From Axinella damicornis (taxonomy: Eukaryota > Porifera > Demospongiae > Axinellida > Axinellidae), in assembly GCA_963931865.1 (NCBI GenBank), contig OZ007513.1, forward strand, positions 3,636,098 to 3,700,097: a stretch of 64,000 nucleotides of DNA. The letters are read 5' to 3'. Below the pieces are notes generated by a model that saw only the letters and a program-made list of their open reading frames with translations, was not told the DNA's origin and searched no databases. This document shows positions 41,641 to 52,627 of this stretch, piece after piece (positions within the stretch are counted from its first letter, which is position 1; the number at the start of each line of letters is the position of its first letter). The translations under genes and the position numbers were made by a program.

Positions 41641-42033
41641 GCATCACCCCCGGTTGCAGCTCTAAGCATTAGAAGCATGGCTGAACACCAACAAACCAAG
41701 TGGATACCTTGAAGTGGTGCTCTCCCAGTCGCTTGCACTGATGCATCCTGCTCCTCTCCTTGTTGGCCATGTCCTACTGAGGATGATGGGACAGCCTCTT
41801 GCTCCTGTTCGATCATCTTGAAGCAGATGTCTGAAGAGAGTTCCATGGTGAGCTTCAATTAGAAGGTTATGGCTCAGCTTTGCACATGCGCACAACGGCC
41901 CGCACAACAGCAGACTAGACACAAGTGCATGGGCGTAGCTATATTATTTCAGGATACATACATGATACATATAGGCACCGAGGCAAAGAGCTTTTCTGTT
42001 TGGTCCAGTCGCTTTTATCTAGCTAAAAGTTCG
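41640..42033. promoter_or_regulatory. 5' flank of TRIM gene B
   Basis: Conserved with the D flank (56,890-57,251) and partly with A. On the minus strand an ATG frame (MELSSDICFKMIEQEQEAVP and on) ends at CTTCAAG/GTATCC, which resembles a first exon with donor and could belong to a divergent transcript. The corresponding frame in D has an early stop and A has a different start, so the coding reading is doubtful while the DNA conservation is clear. Confidence 0.35.
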
Positions 42034-44244
42034 ATGGCGGAAGCTCCAGACGTCGTAGAGAAGGGGTTAGAAGAACTGGAGGAGGAGATCACTTGCCCCG
42101 TTTGTCAAGACCACTTCCGCGAGCCCAAGATCCTCCCCTGCCTCCACTACTACTGCAAGGAGTGCGTCCGACAACTGGCCCTCCGAGCCGGACCCAACCG
42201 CCCATTTGCGTGCCCCGAGTGCCGAAGTGGAACCGTTTTGCCACAAAACGACCCCGATCAACTGCGCACAGCGTTTTTTGTCAACCGAATGAAGGAGCTC
42301 CACGCGAAAATGGAGAAAACGCACGGGAAAGTGGAAGCTGTGTGTGAAATGTGCTCCAGAGCGAAAGCCGAAGCGTTTTGCCGCCAATGCACCGATTTCA
42401 TCTGCAGCAGTTGTGTTGGACTGCATCAAACGTTGAAGATGTTCACTGGGCATAAGGTCGTGACCCTTCAGGAGCTGAAAGAGGGCGGGGCTAAGGAGAT
42501 CCCGCTGAAAGAAGCCCCACCCTCAATGTGCAAGGACCACGATGAGCAGTTGAAGATCTACTGCTTTGATTGTAGTCGCCTCATTTGTCGAGATTGTATC
42601 GTTCTTGACCATGCAGCCCACAAGTTTCAGTTTGTGAAGAAATGCGCCCCTCAGTACAAGAAAACACTCAAAGACAGCTTGACACCACTCGCACAAATCC
42701 AAACCAACATCTCTGCTGCCACCAGGGAAATCGAAAAGGTTGAAAAGAAGGTTTTGGAGCAGCATAAATCTGTTACAGGTACAATTCAGCGATCGTTCAA
42801 TCAACTTCATGAAATCCTACGCAAGCGTGAGAAGCAACTGCTCGACAAGGCATCCGAAATGAAGCAGCAAAAGCTAGACAGCCTGGGAGCACAGAGGAAG
42901 GGGTTTGCACTAGCCACCAGTGACATTCAAGGTCTCATGGAGTTCGTAGAGCGCAGTGCTACTAATGCAACCGACGAAGAGGTCATGCTACTGCAGAAGG
43001 ACATTCAGGAGAAGATCCGAGAACAGCGTGAGAAGCATGAACGTATTGATCTCGTACCAGCAGAAGTAGCGAACATTGGTGTTAGGGTGGCCTGTGCTGA
43101 AGATATCTCCGACCTCTGTCAAAAGAACGCTGCTGTTGTAATGCTACTAGCAGATCCCACAAAGTGCACGGCAGAGGGGCCTGGGGTGAAAATAGCTGAA
43201 GTTGGCAAGGCAGCCCAGTTCACTGTCCATACTGTGTGCCAAAATGGCCAACTCTACAAAGAAATGCAAATAGTTGAGGCAGAATTAGTATCCATTGCAA
43301 ACGGTTCCATTGTTCAAGCCGAAGTCATTTCAAAGTTGGGAGGAGTTTATGAGGTCACTTACACTCCAGAGGTTCGGGGAAGGCATACAATGGTCGTTAA
43401 GGTAAATGGCACCCAAATTTCCAGCAGCCCATTCCGAATACTTGCAAAGCTTCACTCCACCCAGCTAGGCAAGCCAGTCAGGGTCGTGCAAGGACTGGAT
43501 CGCCCGTGGGGAATAACATTCAACAGCAAGCAGCAGTTGGTTGTAGGTGAGTGGGGTGGCGGGAAGGTGATAGTGTTTGATAAAGATGGGAACAGGATAC
43601 AAACAATTGAGTGTGAGAGGCTAAGAGGTGTTAGGGGAGTAGCTGTGGACAAAGATGACAGTGTCTATGTTGCAGATAGCAGTAATTCCATTCTGAAGTT
43701 CAGCAAGGACGGCAAGCTCGTGAAAGTAGTTGGACAATATGGTGCACAACCTGGCGAGTTTAACATACCCACTTCAGTCAAGATCATCAACGACAAACTC
43801 TACATTTGTGATCATAACAATCACAGAGTTCAAATACTGAACAGGGAAATGGAGTATGTAGAGAGCTTTGGCTGCGAGGGTAGTGGAGATGGTGAGTTTA
43901 TATACCCGTACGACCTTGCCCAGGACAGAGCAGGAAATTTGTATGTATCTGAGTATGGCAACAATCGTGTGCAAGTCTTGAACTGCAAGGGACAGTTTTT
44001 GTATTCTATTACCAAAAAAGGTGCTGCTTCTGAAGTTGAACGTGTAAGAGGTCCTCGGGGTGTCTGTGTTGATGATCAGTTTGTGTATGTGTGTGACAGT
44101 GGGAACAAGTGTGTGTCCGTGTTTAAGACAAGTGGAGATTTTGTGACCTCTTTTGGTCAGTTCAGTTGTCCTGTTGGTATTGCACTTGATGATGGTTTCG
44201 TATATGTGAGTGACTATACTACTGGCAAAGTCTGCACTTTCTAA
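42034..44244 (+). CDS. TRIM-filamin-NHL protein, copy B (TRIM2/3/71-like)
   Basis: Intact single-exon gene, 736 codons from the conserved MAEAPD start. Same layout as copy A: C3HC4 RING (residues 21-63), two B-boxes, coiled coil, filamin repeat, six NHL-type repeats. All RING and B-box Cys/His ligands are kept. Differences from A cluster in the B-box2-coiled-coil junction (VLDHAAHKFQFVKKCAPQYK) and in NHL loops (e.g. SSNSILKFSKDG, EYGNNRVQVLN), which in the family form the ligand-facing surface; selection on these loops is a guess. Followed by a TIR element and partial copy C. Likely a cytoplasmic E3 ligase by family knowledge. Confidence 0.9.
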   Translation: MAEAPDVVEKGLEELEEEITCPVCQDHFREPKILPCLHYYCKECVRQLALRAGPNRPFACPECRSGTVLPQNDPDQLRTAFFVNRMKELHAKMEKTHGKVEAVCEMCSRAKAEAFCRQCTDFICSSCVGLHQTLKMFTGHKVVTLQELKEGGAKEIPLKEAPPSMCKDHDEQLKIYCFDCSRLICRDCIVLDHAAHKFQFVKKCAPQYKKTLKDSLTPLAQIQTNISAATREIEKVEKKVLEQHKSVTGTIQRSFNQLHEILRKREKQLLDKASEMKQQKLDSLGAQRKGFALATSDIQGLMEFVERSATNATDEEVMLLQKDIQEKIREQREKHERIDLVPAEVANIGVRVACAEDISDLCQKNAAVVMLLADPTKCTAEGPGVKIAEVGKAAQFTVHTVCQNGQLYKEMQIVEAELVSIANGSIVQAEVISKLGGVYEVTYTPEVRGRHTMVVKVNGTQISSSPFRILAKLHSTQLGKPVRVVQGLDRPWGITFNSKQQLVVGEWGGGKVIVFDKDGNRIQTIECERLRGVRGVAVDKDDSVYVADSSNSILKFSKDGKLVKVVGQYGAQPGEFNIPTSVKIINDKLYICDHNNHRVQILNREMEYVESFGCEGSGDGEFIYPYDLAQDRAGNLYVSEYGNNRVQVLNCKGQFLYSITKKGAASEVERVRGPRGVCVDDQFVYVCDSGNKCVSVFKTSGDFVTSFGQFSCPVGIALDDGFVYVSDYTTGKVCTF

Positions 44245-44361
44245 TTTGCTGTATTAGGTTTTTGTATGATAGTGACTATATGCATCTCAGGTATAGTTTT
44301 GTTGTACGTACACACATTTTATTTATTTTTTCTCCACAGAATGTATAATTTTGCATGGTTT

Positions 44362-44793
44362 CGAGGGGCAACCGCAATCCTGGTAGCCGCGTTGCACGTT
44401 GCAACTGGTTGCCAAGTATTGCAGCAAAGGCAGCCAAAGGGAAGATAAGAAGTTATTACAGTGCTCACAGCTTGACCAGCACGGTGAGTTTTGGCATGTA
44501 AGCGTCTGTGAATGACAGTGATCACAGCTGTGTGGTCAGAATCTTTTGGGGGGCATTCGTATAAGACTGTACTGGCAACCAATGTCGAAGAGAGCGATCG
44601 AGCAACTTAATGGCGGCCGACGGCTCGACAGAAGCGCTTGTATCTCCACCACCAAGGTGAGTTTCAGCACAATTATTATATGTTTGTGTCACTGCATGAT
44701 GGCGATCACGGCGGTGTAGTCAGAATCTTTGTAGGCCATTCCAAAGTAGTCAATTTATTTACGCGGCACAATTTTCCCCGACCAGGAGTGTAA
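44362..44793 (-). mobile_element. CACTCCTGGTAG-family TIR element, inverted copy
   Basis: Starts GAGGGGCAACCGCAATCCTG and ends TTTTCCCCGACCAGGAGTGT, i.e. the reverse orientation of 14,462-14,985. The D paralogue near 59,598 (GCATGGTTTATTGAAAAAGG) lacks it, giving an empty site in the same flank. Holds the 47-nt exon-like ATG frame at 44,610-44,656 followed by GTGAGT. Confidence 0.7.
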
Positions 44794-44917
44794 ATTGAAA
44801 AAGCTACAGTTTTACAGATGGCACTGTGAACATCCTGAATACTATCGGTAAAGGTATGTAGTTATGGTGTTCAATACATTCGCCAATTTCCTGATCTCTC
44901 AGTTTAACGGTGATCAG

Positions 44918-46349
44918 ACATTTGTCGAGATTGTATCGTTCTTGACCATGCAGCCCACAAGTTTCAGTTTGTGAAGAAATGCGCCCCTCAGTACAAGAAA
45001 ACACTCAAAGACAGCTTGACTCCACTTGCACGAATCCAAATCAACATCTCTGCTGCCACCACGGAGATCAAAAAGGTTGAAAAGGAGGTTTCTGAGCAGC
45101 ATACCTCTGTTACAGGTACAATTCAGCGATCGTTCAATCAACTTCATGAAATCCTACGCAAGCGTGAGAAGCAACTGCTCGACAGGGCATCCGAATTGAA
45201 GCAGCAAAAGCTGGACAGCCTGGGAGCACAGAGGAAGGGGTTTGCACTAGCCACCAGTGACATTCAGGGTATCATGGAGTTCGTAGAGCGCAGTGTTACT
45301 AATGCAACCGACGAAGAGGTCATGCTACTGCAGAAGGACATTCAGGAGAAGATCCGAGAACAACGTGAGAAGCATGAACGTATTGATCTCGTACCAGCAG
45401 AGGTAGCGAACATTGGTGTTAGGGTGGCCTGTGCTGAAGGTATCTCCGACCTCTGTCAAAAGAACGCTGCTAAAAAAAAAACACTCCAGCGGTTCGGGGA
45501 AGGCATACAGTGATTGTTAAGGTAAATGGCACTCAAATTGCTGGCAGTCCATTCCGAGTACTTGCAAAGCTCCACCCCACCCAGCTAGGCAAGCCAGTTA
45601 GGGTTGTGGAAGGACTGAATCACCCGTGGCAAATAACGTTCAACCGCAAGCAGCAGTTGGTTGTAGGTGAGTGGGGTGGCAAGAAGGTGATAGTGTTTGA
45701 TAAAGACGGGAACAGGATACAAACAATTGAGTATGAGAGGCTGAAAGGTGTTAGGGGAGTAGCTGTGGACGAAGATGACAGTCTCTACATCACGGATCCT
45801 GATAGTGACTCCATTTTGAAGTTCAGCAAGGAAGGCAAGCTCGTGAAAGCAGTCGGACAAAGAGGTGCACAACCTGGCGAGTTTAACATACCCATTTCAG
45901 TCAAGATCATCAACGACAAACTCTACATTTGTGATTATGGCAATCACAGAGTTCAAATACTGAACAGGGATATGGAGTACGTAGAGAGCTTTGGTCGCCA
46001 TGGTAGTGGAGATGGTGAGTTTATACACCCGTACGACCTTGCCCAGGACAGAGCAGGAAATTTGTATGTGTCAGAGTGGAGCAACCATCGTGTGCAAGTC
46101 TTGAACTGCAAGGGACAGTTTTTGTATGCTATTAGCAAAAAAGGTGCCAATTCTGAACGTCTACGCTATCCTCGTGGTGTCTGTGTTGATGATCAGTTTG
46201 TGTATGTGTGTGACAGTTGTGTGTCCGTGTTTAAGACAAGTGGAGAGTTTGTGACCTCTTTTGGTCAGTTCAGTTGTCCTGTTGGTATTGGACTTGATGG
46301 TTTTGTACATGTGAGTGACAAGGATTATGGCAAAGTGTACATTTTCTAA
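44918..46349 (+). pseudogene. TRIM-NHL copy C, truncated and internally deleted
   Basis: Begins abruptly within B-box 2 (TTTGTCGAGATTG, corresponding to about 42,584 in copy B), fused to 3'-flank sequence of a TRIM unit at GATCAGA. The coiled coil is intact (44,971 on) to CQKNAA, then a run of ten A joins directly to the end of the filamin repeat (TPAVRGRHTVIVKVNG in the shifted frame), removing most of that domain. A frame change at the A run splits it into two ORFs. The NHL region (to 46,349) is open but has a shortened last repeat (CDSCVSVFK). No RING and no start. Confidence 0.85.
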
Positions 46350-48199
46350 TTTGCTGTATTTTATATTACATACATGAAACAATATCAATACTAACAGTGA
46401 GCGACTATTGCAAAGTCTACATTTTCTAATGTGCTGTATTTTTGTATTGTTCCTCTACATATAGCTATTACTAGTGGAATATATGCATGCAGGACATTGG
46501 AGTGCAGGACATGCAAGGAGCAGTATATAGCATTCAAATGACTGTTATCAGAATGTGACCGGGGAATGACACTGTTTCCTCCAAAACTGACAAGGAAGGG
46601 GGGGGAGCACCCCTCTACCCCCCTTTGGGGGAAACACTGAATGAGCATAGTAGGCCACAGAAATTACTCTGAACATAGCTACTCATACACAGCAACTGTG
46701 AGTCAGGTTAGTAGTTAGCTAGCTATAGCATGCAGGTACGTCACTGGCCATGGTGGCAGATCCACGAGCTGTCTCTGTCTTTGTCAGTATCACCACCGAT
46801 CGCGGAGGTAGAATGTTCATGGTGCTCTAGCCAATGAATAGGTAGGTCCACGAGTGGCTCCGTCTTTGTTGTAGCCATCATCCGTCGAACAGGTAAGGTA
46901 AGGCGGAACAAAGTTTCTATATACCACGTACTGAGGAGAATTAAGATGATCGAGGTTCAAGCTCAGACTTGGTACATACAAACTACTCTGCCTGCCCTTA
47001 ATTCTTGCACTAACTCTTGAAGATCTGAAGTCCTTTAATTTCACACTGGAGCCAGCTAGCTTTGCTCAAGTTGAGTCTTCTATTTCACGAATTTCGTGAA
47101 TTGGACAAGCAGTGTGCCGGCCAGCAACTTCAAATTCGTCTCCAGCATAATGCCTTTTTTGTGTTGTAGCCAAGCAGGAAAAATCTTGCAAATAATATTA
47201 TGCCAGGCTGCAGCTGGTACTAACTGCTACTCGTGAAGCCGGACTCAGTAGAGACCCTGCAGTTCAAACGAACCGGCAACCTAACCAACTTCTTAAGTTG
47301 CTTTGCACCAATCTGATCCTGCTGACTCTCACTTACAGTTAACTACGAGTGTGTTGTCTTATAGAAACTGGTACAAACATGCATGTTCTCTTCCTTCAGT
47401 GCCTGGAGAGCTGTCTCAAAATCTAAGGTGACTGTACCTGGTTCGATGTCTGCAGTTCAAACTGTTGTCACACCTGGTGAACTGCTGCCAATGCTTTGCC
47501 TGCTTTCTGAATTGTAGTTGCAAATGTCTCGGAAGTGGACTATAGGTATGCAACTAGCTGTCCATTTAACTATAGCTTCGAGGATTGCATCCACCATCGG
47601 CAAGCTTCTGGTTGCTTGCAGGTGGTAGGTAGCTAGCAAATTAGTGAGCGATATCTGATGTCAGTGATCAGGGATATATAATTTATTATAACAACCTAGT
47701 ATCAGTAGCCTCTTTCCAGGCCCCGCCTATAGCTTTTTGTCACTTGCAATATATGGAAAAGTGGGGAGGGGAGGGCCTGGTACATTAATTTTCGTGCTTA
47801 TACTGCAAGTAACGGAAATCTGGGAGGGGCCTGGGAATGAGGCTACAACATACTGAACACCTCATCAAACCAACTGTTACACTAGTTGGTGCGTGGGGAC
47901 AACACTCTCATCAATTGCAGTTTCATAATATTATGCAATTCCAAAGCCGGCAGTCAAGTTAATAGCTTGGAGCAGTTTCTGTTTCATTTTCTCCTCTGTT
48001 TGGTGGTGGTGGTGGTGGTGGTGGTGGTGGTGGTGGTGGTGTGGGCAGTCGCTCACAGCCATTCCCTCCATCCATTCCTTGGATGATCATCTGTAGGGCA
48101 CAGAAAATGCTGTAGTCACACGTTATCAAGCACAGCTTGCACATCACAATCATATTTCTGAGATGCAAGTGCATGCACCAAATAACGAGTAACTATGGG
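46350..48199. repeat. Duplicated block (matches 30-1,740)
   Basis: A short repeat of the TRIM 3' end (GCAAAGTCTACATTTTCTAA near 46,411) precedes the block, which starts about 46,485. About 46,860-47,460 has extra sequence relative to copy 1. The GGT microsatellite lies at 48,003-48,040. Lacks the 97-bp and 298-bp elements found in copy 1. No gene supported. Confidence 0.6.
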
Positions 48200-48558
48200 C
48201 AGAGGTGGGGCCAGGGGTGCGGTTGGGAGAGGGACAGAGGGGGTGGGGGAGGGAGAGGGACAGAGGGTGGTTGAGAAAGAGGGGTAGGTGGTGGGGGGAG
48301 GAGGGACAGAGGGGTAAGAGGTTGGGGGAGGAACAGAAGGGTTGGGAGGTGGGGGGAGGGACAGAGGGGTGGGTGGTGGGGGAAGGAGGGACAGAGGGGT
48401 GGGTGGTGGGGGAAGGAGGGACAGAGGGGTGGGTGGTGGGGGAAGGAGGGACAGAGGGGTAAGAGGTAGGGAAGGACAGAGGGGATGGAGGTGGGAGAGG
48501 GACAGAGGGGGTGGGGGGAGGGACAGAGGGGTGATGGGGGGTGGGACAGAGGGGTGAT

Positions 48559-48590
<32 letters not shown>

Positions 48591-49030
48591 AGAGGGGTGG
48601 GAGGTGGGAGAGGGACAGAGGGGGTTGTATTGTTATGTTTCGTCGACTATAACAACGGATCAGGACGGATGCCTTCACTGACCGAGAGGTTGTCAACCAT
48701 TTACAAATAGATCTCATTCTGTACAAAACACAATACAGTCACGTGCACTGTTATCTGGAATGTAATTACTATGTGCCACATAGTAATTACATTCCAGATC
48801 AACTGCGCATGCACCAATGCATACATGACAGAATACAATGCACATAGCACAAAGCAGAATAAACACAGCACTACAGGGGTGGGGTGGGGTGAGGGACAGA
48901 GGGGGTGATGGGGGTGAGGGACAGAGGAGGTGGGGGGAGGGACAGAGGGGTTGGAGGTGGGGTGATGGCGGGGAGGGACGAGGGGTGATGGGGGGTGGGA
49001 CAGAGGGGTGGGAGGTGGGAAGGGGGCAGC
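48200..49030. repeat. G-rich minisatellite, two arrays
   Basis: GGGACAGAGGGGTGGGTGGTG-type units; three consecutive near-identical 48-bp units at about 48,359-48,502; poly-G run at 48,559-48,588. Between the arrays lies a short inverted repeat (TGTAATTACTATGTGCCACA, then TAGTAATTACATTCCAG). Longer than its paralogue at 1,753. Confidence 0.85.
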
Positions 49031-50352
49031 TCACATTTTGCACACATACAGGTCCTCTAGGCTTCATGTCAAATTATGAGTACAGTTGTAGGAACTTACC
49101 TGCATGCTCTAATACCAGTGACAGGGATCCTGTTGCACCCCGTGTAGAACACAAGTTGGGGAACACAAGAATACATGTGACACAGTGCTGGTTATATTAA
49201 CATTGGTCAGGGATCCTGTTGCACCCCGTGTAGAACACTGGGGGACACAAGAACGAAATGTAATACATGTGACACAGTGCCGGGACAATAATTAGGAATA
49301 TACTGTTGATCTACCTCCTCAATATGTGGGGCAAGTACAGTGGAATCTGGTCACTAATGGGACAAGAATTTGTTGGCCACTGTAGACAGTGGGCTGCTTT
49401 GGGCAGGTCAGTTTGTACAGTGTTAGTGCAACTGGGACCAGCAGTAGCGACCATAATAGACAGGTGGTTGGCTGCCTTAAACTATAGACACGTTCCACTG
49501 TATAATTATTGGGGCGAGCCTGAGTGAGCCCCACACTAGCGTGGGTTTATTGCACAGTGCATGTGTATGTGACGTCTATGTTTGGACCGACCACCTACCG
49601 GAAATTTTAAATCAGCGGATTTCACTTGCACGTGCACAATAATATTCAAATTCAACGAACGAACCCTACATACCCAGAGGAAATTATAGTGAACAGTCTA
49701 CCTGTTCGATGGACGATGGCGGCAACAAAGACGGAGACCACTCGTGGACCTACCTATTCATTGGCTAGAGGAATAAGCGAACTATGAACATTCTGCTTCC
49801 TTGGTGGCGACAACAAAGATGGAGACAGCTCGTGGACCTTGCAGCCGTGGTCGGTGACGTACCTGCTAGACTGCTTCAGCCAAGCTAACCTGACTCACAG
49901 TTGCTGTGATGTGCACGAGTATATGTTTAATTTCTGTGGCCTACTATGCTCATTGTCCAGTCACATTCTGATGACAGTCATGTGAATGCAACTGCTCCTT
50001 GCATGTCCTGCACGTGAATGCACTTCGCTCAGACTCACCCTCCAATGTCCTGCATCCACTAGTAGTCTAGTTACGTATACTAAGCCTTCTCATCCCAGCG
50101 TTTGTCGCTTGCAGTACTGCAAGCAACAAACGCTGGGATGAGAAGGCCTGGGAACGAGGCTAGGGTAAGTATTATGCACAGAGAGTAGTGCTTGATTCTG
50201 GACGCCTCACCTCTTTGCGTCTGTCGGCAGATTGTGGAAGACTTTCCAGAAATGTTTGATGGTCGGGTGGGCTGGAGAGTAGCCACTTCTGTATTGCATG
50301 TGCTGTGGGTGTAGGCGAGAGAAACGTCACATGACTAACATATGACTAACAT
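49031..50352. repeat. Duplicated block (matches 1,970-3,213)
   Basis: Includes a local duplication of GACAGGGATCCTGT...GCACCCCGTGTAGAAC (49,119 and 49,207), the GGGGCGAGCC motif at 49,511 and the decayed fold-back at about 50,083-50,161. No gene. Confidence 0.6.
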
Positions 50353-50765
50353 TAGCCTCATTCCCAGGCCGTGTAGGAGAAACGGTCTGGCAACTTCCGC
50401 AAGTTCAAACTGTTACTTCTGCTGCCGGAGAGTGGGCAGAACCAATCAGATTTCGGAACGCTGTGACATGACAACAGTAAACCGAATTGCGTCCTGCGTC
50501 CAAACGTCACAGTCACGCCCATTCATCACAATAGTTGATTGTTCAATTGCGCTAGCGTAGGTGCTCTGCACGATGACTTTCGTTCGTTCGTCTTCTGCTT
50601 TCCTTTCGTTGCAGGACCGTTCTCAGCTGGTGGAAATATCGAACTATCACATGGACTTCACTGCTCGAATGCGGTATGCAATTGCCATGACGTTACATCC
50701 GCATACAGTTTGAACTCACGGAAGTTGCCAGGCCGTTTCTCCTACACGGCCTGGGAACGAGGCTA
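50353..50765. mobile_element. TAGCCTC-family element, 413 bp
   Basis: Full copy of the 3,214-3,627 element with tips TAGCCTCATTCCCAGGCC and CTGGGAACGAGGCTA. The left 9-mer GACTAACAT is at 50,344-50,352. The right-side 9-mer is lost, as at 3,628, placing both in the same duplicated block. Confidence 0.75.
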
Positions 50766-51266
50766 GACAATAAGTCACATGACTACAATCTGATTGTACA
50801 ATTGTAGGGTGGGCCGGAGAGTATAGGCATTACCATACTATAATGCTGTTGGAACATGTAGGTGTCACATCACTACATGAACATGCACAAACTAGTTAGT
50901 CCTCTAGTAATCCTCTAGTAATCTACAGTAGTCCTCTAGTAATTCTCTAGTAATCTATAGTAATTGATCACCATGCATACGTGGGTCCGATTGAAACTAC
51001 CATTGTGATCAGCAATAATCGTTCCCTCTGCTGGTGTAACCATCTCAGTTTTGACAAAATGCGGTGAATGGGTGGTTTATGCTCGGGTCACATATGCTTG
51101 CCAGAATTAGTTAGTACCTGCAAATAAGATGGAAGTATCATGCTAACAGTTCTGTGTCAAGCACAAACAGGTTAGATTGTTGGTGTTTCTTTCCACTCGG
51201 ACTGTAAAACCTTCTTACAAATGTTAGCCTTATGTCTTGCACACTAGATTTGTTCAGGGTAAGTGG

Positions 51267-51302
51267 TAGCCTCGTTCCCAAAACAGCCTGGGAACGAGGC
51301 TA
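51267..51302. mobile_element. 36-bp minimal TAGCCTCG element with 9-bp TSD
   Basis: TAGCCTCGTTCCC, AAAACA, then GCCTGGGAACGAGGCTA: two tips with a 6-base centre. The 9-mer GGTAAGTGG flanks both sides (51,258-51,266 and 51,303-51,311). Confidence 0.8.
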
Positions 51303-51708
51303 GGTAAGTGGTGGTGGAAGCACTAAAATTATTCACTTCACGCACGGCATGTTTGTAAACACGAAGACGTTCCAGCTTGACCTTTTGAGAAATGGACTTG
51401 TATGTGGTGATAGTTGTTTGTTTTTGTGTTTGATTAGCGATTCTCTGTGCTTTCAGTTCTGCACGTGTTCTGTCATAGCTTAAGACTAAGTCTGTGTCTG
51501 GAGCAATGTCTATGAGCACCCTTCCAAGTTTTGTTCTGAACTGGTATCCTGTAACTTCAGTGCTGTTGGTAGTCTGAATAATTATTAGCATCGCAGGAAC
51601 TAGACTTGGGTGTAGTGACAGACTGGTTACTTGCGTTGGTAGGCTGAGCGTCTTCCTCTTCTTCACTTTGGTACACCTCCTCATCAGACAGTGGTTCATC
51701 TGCATTAG

Positions 51709-51855
51709 CTGCTGTGAAGCTGGTGTCTACCAAGGCCTGTAGCTCTGCTGTGAAGATGGTGTCTACCAAGGCCTGTAGCTCTGCTGTGAAGCTGGTGTCT
51801 ACCAAGGCCTGTAGCTCTGCTGTGAAGCTGTTGTATATCAAGGTCTGTAGCTCAC
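51709..51855 (-). repeat. 36-bp in-frame tandem repeat (SFTAELQALVDT)
   Basis: Four units, three near-identical and one diverged (SFTAELQTLIYN), inside the 52,057-51,557 frame. Period 36 bp keeps the frame, so it adds 12-residue helical modules. Confidence 0.75.
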
Positions 51856-52627
51856 CTTCACTTGTGTACCTTCGTACTGTTGCTAATGGGATGGTGATCT
51901 GCTTTTCAAGACATGTCTCCCAGCATTGAAACAAGTACTGTTGCAGGTCATTGAGTTGAAATGAGCGATAGTGCTGTAGCATTAGGCCCTCATGTCTTGC
52001 ATTTTCCTCCGTTAGACCATCGAGGAATTCAATGCCTGATGATGTTGGTCTCCACCATACCCCGGGTCCTGGGAGCAAGGCTCACTGATTCGCTCTAAGT
52101 GGCTCTGAAACTCAAGGCTGTTTTGCCGTACAATTTCAGTAGAGATTTGTGTATTGGGCAAATTTTCCCGCACACTGGCAAGCCTGGAGACCTCCCCATT
52201 TTGTTGTGAAATTGTCTGGATGGTGCTGGACGATTCAGCCTGGATGCGCAGGATTGTGTTGTCTATAGTGTGTTGTAGGTGGTTGTTGGAAGTTTGTGTG
52301 GTGATGGCGTTGGCCTGGCCAAATGTTCTTTCTTGGAACTCGGTGTTGAGGGAGCGAAGGGAGATGAGCAATCTATAGTAATTCTCTAGTGATTGATCAC
52401 CAGTAAGCAGTGAGGCAGGCGTCCAAGAGTTTTCATGGCAAAATAAGGCTATAGCATTGAACAGTGAAAATGACCAATCACATGCCCACCTGTTCCATCT
52501 CATTCCAGTCGATCACCTGACTCCCCACGACCGACACCATCAGCTCCTTTGGGTGGAACAATTCCTGGTGGGATGAAAGGGACCTCCATTGTTAGAATTG
52601 AAACTGTACACCGTCAAACAGGTTATG

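Larger units (their letters stand above)
50970..52380 (-). other. 1.4-kb insertion with ORFs of unknown function
   Basis: The block sequence stops at AGTAATTGATCACC and resumes after a repeated AATCTATAGTAATTC, so the segment is an insertion relative to the copies at 3,800 and 40,150. Minus-strand frames: 52,378-52,012 (Gln/Ser/Thr-rich, coiled-coil-like, HTIDNTILRIQAESSSTIQT) and 52,057-51,557 (GIEFLDGLTEENARHEG, RSFQLNDLQQYLFQCW) with 12-residue repeats, then an acidic SDEEVYQSEEEED stretch. The two are in different frames near 52,050, where sequence resembles a fold-back tip. Not recognised as any known family; possibly a captured or processed gene. Confidence 0.4.

Noticed and set aside
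51244..51705. 153-codon minus-strand ORF at the end of the inserted segment
   Set aside because: Overlaps the better-supported repeat-containing frame for part of its length and runs through the 36-bp fold-back element.
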